A stretch of 44,344 nt of DNA from Chitinivibrionales bacterium. Its GTDB lineage: Bacteria; Fibrobacterota; Chitinivibrionia; Chitinivibrionales; JANQEN01. The notes beneath the pieces are model-generated. The model saw only the letters and a list, made by a program, of their open reading frames with translations, was not told the DNA's origin and made no database searches. The number at the start of each line of letters is the position of its first letter. Position 1 is the stretch's first letter. Location: NCBI GenBank assembly GCA_028278335.1, contig JANQEN010000186.1:1-44344 (forward strand), read 5' to 3'. Below, in pieces: positions 40,118 through 44,344 of the stretch. The position numbers and the translations under genes are program-made.

Positions 40118-40351
40118 CTAACCTATAGCCATTTTCGACGGCTGTGTCACTATGTCAACAATTACGGGCACACATGTACCATCAGCACGGGGACCACACT
40201 TACAGTTACACAAATCTTTAACTACGGTCCTGCCTGTGTCTTTATCTTCACGAGGGACAACCTTTAATTCATGGGGTGGAACGTGGCTACATTCAAGATA
40301 ACTCCCTACGTTACAGCACTTAAGACTTCCCGCTCTGCTACATTGATACAT
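40118..40351 (-). CDS. Cys-rich small late protein
   Basis: 77 residues, with a strong ribosome site (AGGAGGGT). Eight or so Cys in clusters (LKCCNVGSYLECSH; LCNCKCGPRADGTC) suggest zinc binding. No family is recognised. It lies between portal and gpG, an accessory location. Confidence 0.6.
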   Translation of the reverse strand: MYQCSRAGSLKCCNVGSYLECSHVPPHELKVVPREDKDTGRTVVKDLCNCKCGPRADGTCVPVIVDIVTQPSKMAIG

Positions 40352-40360
40352 TCTACCCTC

Positions 40361-40696
40361 CTATTCTGCCAACGAGAAAAAATCATCGGTTTTTTTAATA
40401 AGATCACGATCAGGCTTGCCGTTATTTCTAAACAATTCTGCAAACTCCTCACCTGTCGAATAGTGGACCTGTTGTACATTCGGGTATTTTTTCTTAAATA
40501 TCTCAGAGTTAAATCCCTTTGCCGCCCTGTAAACCTTACAACACTTCTCGGCATCCCTAATTGCAGCGGCTTTCTCATCATAGTCGTCAGGTAAAGATCG
40601 ATAAAAAACATCGTATGTATTAATGCCGGTTGGAACTACACACCGCAGAATTAAATATTTTTTGTCTGGCTCCAATTTTTTCTTGCTAATCAACAC
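40361..40696 (-). CDS. hypothetical late protein
   Basis: 111 residues, overlapping the portal stop by 11 nt. YLILRCVVPTGINTYDVFYRSLP, then AEKCCKVYRAAKGFN and QVHYSTGEEFAELFRNNG, suggest a small soluble alpha-beta protein. No family is recognised. Confidence 0.6.
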   Translation of the reverse strand: MLISKKKLEPDKKYLILRCVVPTGINTYDVFYRSLPDDYDEKAAAIRDAEKCCKVYRAAKGFNSEIFKKKYPNVQQVHYSTGEEFAELFRNNGKPDRDLIKKTDDFFSLAE

Positions 40697-41963
40697 TCTC
40701 GACCTCCTCTCTGATTATATAATCATCAGGCGACAGGTTATAATTCTTTTCAATATATTGCGGCGTAAACTTTATGCCGACATCATTAACAAGCACCTTG
40801 TCGCGTTCTGCTCTTGCTTTGTCAATCTTCTCTTCTGAAAACAGCTTAAATACTGGAGCTGCGCTATGTTCACCAAAGTTGATCGCGTGCACCAGCTTTA
40901 TTAACTCGTTAAAAACACCTTCAACTATACGCTGGTCTCCCTCAACAATATCAGCTCGCACCTCAAGGTGCACATTAGCAGCAGCGTAAGAGCCGCCTTC
41001 AACCTCAATTGTCAAGTTGTTCCCAATAATAGCAAGGGCAATTTCAGTGTTCATTATATCTAAAAATACCTTATGAATACTATCTGATTTTCCCTTACCC
41101 TCCTTTGATTCCAGTAGCTCGATCTGATAGTCATCAGGAACCACAGTTGCGCCGTCTTGAGCCAACTGATCAAGGAGGTCAAGAACTTCTTCCATACGTT
41201 CTGGGTTTACACCAGCAGGTGCTTTGCCTACAATATGAGGCATCCCGTATTTTTCGACAAACAACGTAAGAAATTTAAAACCGTTCCTTCGGAACAAAAC
41301 AGGCCAGTAACACGCAGATAGGCACCCCTTCCCAAACGGGTTTTCATAACTGGCCTCTGAGCGAGCAACAATAAATTTGTTAGGTGGCACCTCATCACCG
41401 TATATCATATTACTATCTGTCAACATTCGTAATTTATTTTCTTGGTCATAGGTAAACCAGTGAGGAGGTTTGCCTACAAAGTCGGATGGGGTTATATATC
41501 GACCACCCTCGACGGGGAGCCACACTATTTCAATCGGTTTATAGCCATACAATGGCGCGTCGAGTATCTCCCCGATAATGTCCTCTATTTTAAATTTATC
41601 AAAATACTCGCGGTGAAAGTCAATGTCTGATTCTTTTATGTCGTCTCCACCAACCAGGTCCCACTCCATTGATTTAATTGCTGATTTTCGAACCGTTGCC
41701 GCTGCCGTAACCCTACTGTCGTACATAAGGTCGTTATACACGTCAATCGTTTCCCCTTTTTTGTCAAGTACTGGATCAGGGTTTGGTAGTGAGTTATACA
41801 GCGTACCAACAAAATCAATAGACCTCTCGCGAGTAGCAAATATTTTTTGTAAACCTCTGCGAGTTTCTTTAGTCTCTTTTTCTTTAACAACATTTAGCGC
41901 TGGCGATTCTGTGTGGCCAGAATTACGACGCCTTTCTTTTCTGCGTTGTTTACTATTAGCCAT
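40686..41963 (-). CDS. portal protein (Mu gp29-like, DUF935)
   Basis: 425 residues. The DUF935 pattern is clear: PDPVLDKKGETIDVYNDLMYDSRVTAAATVRKSAI, GYKPIEIVWLPVEGGRYITP, and NPFGKGCLSACYWPVLFRRNGFKFLTLFVEKYGMP. It forms the dodecameric gate for DNA at the capsid vertex. Start overlaps the terminase stop by 8 nt. Confidence 0.88.
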   Translation of the reverse strand: MANSKQRRKERRRNSGHTESPALNVVKEKETKETRRGLQKIFATRERSIDFVGTLYNSLPNPDPVLDKKGETIDVYNDLMYDSRVTAAATVRKSAIKSMEWDLVGGDDIKESDIDFHREYFDKFKIEDIIGEILDAPLYGYKPIEIVWLPVEGGRYITPSDFVGKPPHWFTYDQENKLRMLTDSNMIYGDEVPPNKFIVARSEASYENPFGKGCLSACYWPVLFRRNGFKFLTLFVEKYGMPHIVGKAPAGVNPERMEEVLDLLDQLAQDGATVVPDDYQIELLESKEGKGKSDSIHKVFLDIMNTEIALAIIGNNLTIEVEGGSYAAANVHLEVRADIVEGDQRIVEGVFNELIKLVHAINFGEHSAAPVFKLFSEEKIDKARAERDKVLVNDVGIKFTPQYIEKNYNLSPDDYIIREEVESVD

Positions 41964-43497
41964 CTAAATAACCCTCCAATATACGAGTTTTTCGACCTTT
42001 TTTTCGTTTGCTATGAACAGTGGTTAGATACCCGTCAAGTAGCTCAGATTTACGAGGACGGCGATCAATGCCAACCGGCCGCGGTGTCGCAACTCCGCAG
42101 GTCTTTATATAGTTTAATAACTGCGACACAGCATCTACTATGTCGTCGGGCGTGTCAAGGAGCGCATTAAAATCACACATCTGGTCTGTTGCAAGTGCAT
42201 TCCAAGCTCCGTGTAATAAAAATATTTGTCCGTTGTCAAACCAAGGAGTACACGCAACTGCTCGGTTAACCTTGTCCGTAACAGGTGTTATCGCTTTAAT
42301 GGGAAAACCAGCCTGCACCTTCAACATTTGAATTAACGGGGTGCCACTTGCCTTATCCTCAACGAGTGTTAAGTCTGGGTTGTGTTTAGCATAAAACTCT
42401 TTTACCTTTTTTAATAACCCTGGGAACTCAAGCTTTTCACAAAAACAATCAACCCAGAACCAGTGAGGTGTCCCATTTATAAACGCCTCTTGAAACACAA
42501 CGCCAGCTGAGTCGTCGTTTTCAGCACCTTTTTTAAACGCTGTGTCGAGCGACATTATCTTGCGACCACGCAAATGTACCGGAGGCAGCTCCCATTTAAT
42601 ACGGTCATCTATAAACCATTCAAGCTTGAAGATTTCCTCGTCACCTATGTCAACAAACTGGCCTCTAATTTCCTGTTTTCGAGTAGGGCGGGGGACGTCG
42701 GCCTCCAGCTCCTCTATGTCCTGTTTAGATAATAGCGGGTTGTCGTAACTCGTAAATGTCAACGTGCGCCATCGAGGGTCCTTTTTATATCTATCTTTTA
42801 AAGCAGACTCTACCGCTTCCTCGTCGGCTTCTCGGTTATCAGCGAGCACCGCTTCGACCTCTGCCTCAATGTCGTCATCAGGGTTTAATGTTGCGGCTTT
42901 ATTATATTCCGGGTCTTTTAAACCACCCTTAAGAGCGAGCTCGTAATACAGCGTTGTGTTCTTTTTGTAAACCTCTTTTTCGTCCTTTTTTGCTTTTTTA
43001 CCCTTTGGAACACCAAGGAAATACACGTCGGCGTGGTAATCAAGGATCATGGGGTAAATAGTGTTATACCAAAGCTGCCGTCCTTTGAGCCCTTTTAAAA
43101 TAATACCAGCTTCATTGAGTATAATTATGTGATATGCAAACCCCTCTATGTTCTCTGGGCGTTCTGCGGACCTAAAATCAACACCAGTGTTGAGAAATTT
43201 CAAATCATGTTGTGAATATGAATAACTCCAGAACTCTGTTTTGATTTTATTAAGGTCGGGTAAAAAATATTTATCAAAATACTTATTTAAGTTTCGCTGA
43301 ACAGTGTCGACCCATAAAATAGATTTTCCCTCAAGTAAACTTTCGATACAGAATATAGCAGCCCCATGGGTGGCCCCAAACCTACGACCCTTGGTGCATA
43401 CAGTAAACTGCTCTGGGTGGCCATTACAAAAAACTTCCATCTGATTAGGAAGCATTATTAAATCAAGGTCTCCACCGTCTACGGTAATAGTTCTCAT
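41956..43497 (-). CDS. terL: large terminase subunit (Mu gp28-like)
   Basis: 513 residues: ATPase plus RNase H-like nuclease that pumps DNA into heads. The Walker A region is GRRFGATHG (37-45), without the usual GKS/T Lys, as in several terminase subfamilies; Walker B is HIIILNEAG (about 125-131). The nuclease half has MSLDTAFKKGAENDDSAG (catalytic Asp) and LVEDKASG. Start overlaps terS (ATGA). Confidence 0.88.
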   Translation of the reverse strand: MRTITVDGGDLDLIMLPNQMEVFCNGHPEQFTVCTKGRRFGATHGAAIFCIESLLEGKSILWVDTVQRNLNKYFDKYFLPDLNKIKTEFWSYSYSQHDLKFLNTGVDFRSAERPENIEGFAYHIIILNEAGIILKGLKGRQLWYNTIYPMILDYHADVYFLGVPKGKKAKKDEKEVYKKNTTLYYELALKGGLKDPEYNKAATLNPDDDIEAEVEAVLADNREADEEAVESALKDRYKKDPRWRTLTFTSYDNPLLSKQDIEELEADVPRPTRKQEIRGQFVDIGDEEIFKLEWFIDDRIKWELPPVHLRGRKIMSLDTAFKKGAENDDSAGVVFQEAFINGTPHWFWVDCFCEKLEFPGLLKKVKEFYAKHNPDLTLVEDKASGTPLIQMLKVQAGFPIKAITPVTDKVNRAVACTPWFDNGQIFLLHGAWNALATDQMCDFNALLDTPDDIVDAVSQLLNYIKTCGVATPRPVGIDRRPRKSELLDGYLTTVHSKRKKGRKTRILEGYLDG

Positions 43498-44102
43498 ATT
43501 ATATCTAACTCTCCAGCTCCTAATAACTGAACTGTTGCCTCTCCAACAACAGCGATAGATCGCTCTTTTAACTCCGACTCAGCTTTTTCTACTTTCTCGT
43601 CGTTGTCTTCTACGAGTTTAGACGCTGCTTCTGACCGTTTTGTGGTAGCTGGTGGCTTGTTACCGCCTTTTAAAGATTGTAATTCTTCTTTACTAAATAC
43701 AACTTTTTTAACTAAGTTTACGGTCAGCTCTCCACTAACGTTTGAATTTGTTTTTAAATCACCCACAACTTTATTGTCGGTTGATTTCTTCTCGACAAAT
43801 TTTTCCATCATTTGGGCGTAGAGCTTCTGGGCTTTTGATTTGCCAGCCTCTGCGCTGCGGCGGATCGCCTGTACTACTTTAGGGGTGTGCACGCGCTCGC
43901 GTTTTACAATATAACCAAAGTCAAGGTTTTGGTAATGTTTATACACTGTCCGGGTTGAGAGCCCGGTTCTGGCGGCAATTTCTTTGTAAGGGGGAAGGTC
44001 GTTCCCTGTTTCGTTATAAATTTCCTCCAACGCTTCGATTATTAAAGCTTGGTTTTTTTCATACGCTGGATATGGAGGTCGAATCCCTTTTGAATCAGTC
44101 AT
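43494..44102 (-). CDS. terS: small terminase-like HTH protein
   Basis: 202 residues. Residues 37-62 (PPYKEIAARTGLSTRTVYKHYQN) form a helix-turn-helix, as in DNA-recognising small terminases, followed by an oligomerisation helix (SAEAGKSKAQKLYAQMMEKFV) and a charged tail. First late gene, coupled to terL by ATGA. It probably selects the packaging site. A regulator with the same fold is possible but the position argues against it. Confidence 0.75.
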   Translation of the reverse strand: MTDSKGIRPPYPAYEKNQALIIEALEEIYNETGNDLPPYKEIAARTGLSTRTVYKHYQNLDFGYIVKRERVHTPKVVQAIRRSAEAGKSKAQKLYAQMMEKFVEKKSTDNKVVGDLKTNSNVSGELTVNLVKKVVFSKEELQSLKGGNKPPATTKRSEAASKLVEDNDEKVEKAESELKERSIAVVGEATVQLLGAGELDII

Positions 44103-44133
44103 ACCCGAACTTTCTGATTAAACCTTAATATCT

Positions 44134-44164
44134 AATATAACAACAAAACCTTAAATAATATCAA
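44134..44164 (-). promoter_or_regulatory. candidate late promoter upstream of terS
   Basis: On the minus strand TTGATA (44164-44159) and TATATT (44139-44134) are 19 bp apart, longer than ideal. The -10 is preceded by TTTTGTTGT, close to the TTTTGTGT found before both divergent promoters near 13190 and 13270. It would start about 25 nt before terS. Confidence 0.4.
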
Positions 44165-44240
44165 GAAAAAATTCTTAAAACGCATTTTTACTCTGTAAAG
44201 CTTTGTTGTTGTTTTAGTTAAGTGTTGTTAAAAAACAGGA

Positions 44241-44256
44241 GTAATAAAAATATTAC
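44241..44256. promoter_or_regulatory. palindromic operator-like site
   Basis: GTAATA-AAAA-TATTAC, arms of 6 bp. Identical arms occur at 630-649 and 44293-44307. Confidence 0.5.
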
Positions 44257-44289
44257 TTTTTTCTTTTGTAAGTTGTTGATTTGACACTT

Positions 44290-44310
44290 AAAGTAATATT
44301 TTATTACTTT
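44290..44310. promoter_or_regulatory. long palindromic operator-like site
   Basis: AAAGTAATA-TTT-TATTACTTT: perfect 9-bp arms, 3-nt centre, the longest of the set. TTGACA lies just upstream (44281-44286), but a matching -10 at 17 bp is poor. A repressor or initiator could bind here; no regulator has been tied to it. Confidence 0.55.
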
Positions 44311-44322
44311 TGAAAAACTTTT

Positions 44323-44344
44323 TAATTTGTTGATTTTTGGTAAT
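44323..44344. repeat. terminal direct repeat, right copy
   Basis: Exact copy of positions 1-22. Joining the two ends gives a genome of about 44,322 bp. Only closure by read pairs can separate a circular assembly from a true terminal repeat. Confidence 0.85.

Larger units (their letters stand above)
44103..44344. other. non-coding control region upstream of terS
   Basis: No gene. It contains two GTAATA...TATTAC palindromes (44241-44256, 44290-44310), a 13-mer shared with 658-670 (44214-44226) and a possible leftward late promoter (44134-44164). Continuous across the circle with 1-336. Confidence 0.6.

Noticed and set aside
1..44344. Temperate lifestyle gene set
   Set aside because: I searched for integrase, transposase, cI-type repressor and ParAB and saw none; the AlpA-like HTH alone is not enough.

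Overview
The window is a complete or near-complete tailed-phage genome of about 44.3 kb. Its first 22 bases (1-22) are repeated exactly at the end (44323-44344), as expected for a circular or circularly permuted molecule cut open by assembly, so the last and first non-coding stretches are really one intergenic region of about 0.58 kb. The virion genes follow the order of a Mu-type contractile-tailed phage (myovirus). No Mu-type transposase, no integrase and no obvious lysogeny repressor is visible, so lifestyle is unknown. The host cannot be named: strong AGGAGG-type ribosome sites and sigma70-like promoters show only that it is a bacterium.

Left part (337-9918, + strand): an array of small early genes, many encoding Cys-rich zinc-ribbon-like proteins, plus a C5-cytosine DNA methyltransferase (4520-5290) whose coding region carries a second long reading frame of its own, a DUF551 protein, an M15A peptidase that is the best endolysin candidate, and a large TOPRIM primase-helicase (6908-9634).

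A cassette in the opposite direction (13167 down to 9885) encodes a T4 DenV-like pyrimidine-dimer glycosylase, a shortened HNH protein, a DEAH-box helicase, an ASCH-domain protein and a VRR-NUC nuclease: a repair and nucleic-acid-processing operon. It diverges from the next rightward operon across a 199-bp control region holding two consensus promoters, a 15-bp inverted repeat and three 10-bp-phased A-tracts.

The second rightward operon (13366-19380) encodes a Cas4/AddB-like PD-(D/E)XK nuclease, a RecT-type annealase with an SSB-like C-terminal tip, an SMC/Rad50-like ATPase and an AlpA-like HTH protein: a recombination module. It ends in a strong hairpin terminator (19409-19442) facing the convergent late operon.

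The late operon runs leftward from 44102 to 19461: small and large terminase, portal (DUF935), small genes, gpG-like protein, ClpP-type prohead protease/scaffold, decoration or head-fibre protein, major capsid, DUF1320, DUF1834, an Mtd-N-like protein, DUF2635, sheath, tube, tail chaperone with an unlabelled -1 frameshift extension, tape measure, gp43, gp44, gp45, gp46 and gpJ baseplate proteins, then fibres, a holin-like protein and receptor-binding candidates. A terminator just after the capsid gene and stem-loops between the head genes suggest differential late expression.

The observations I consider most worth following are the double-coded methyltransferase region, the two A-tract -1 frameshift candidates (tail chaperone; a small gene at 15493), and the architecture of the divergent control region.
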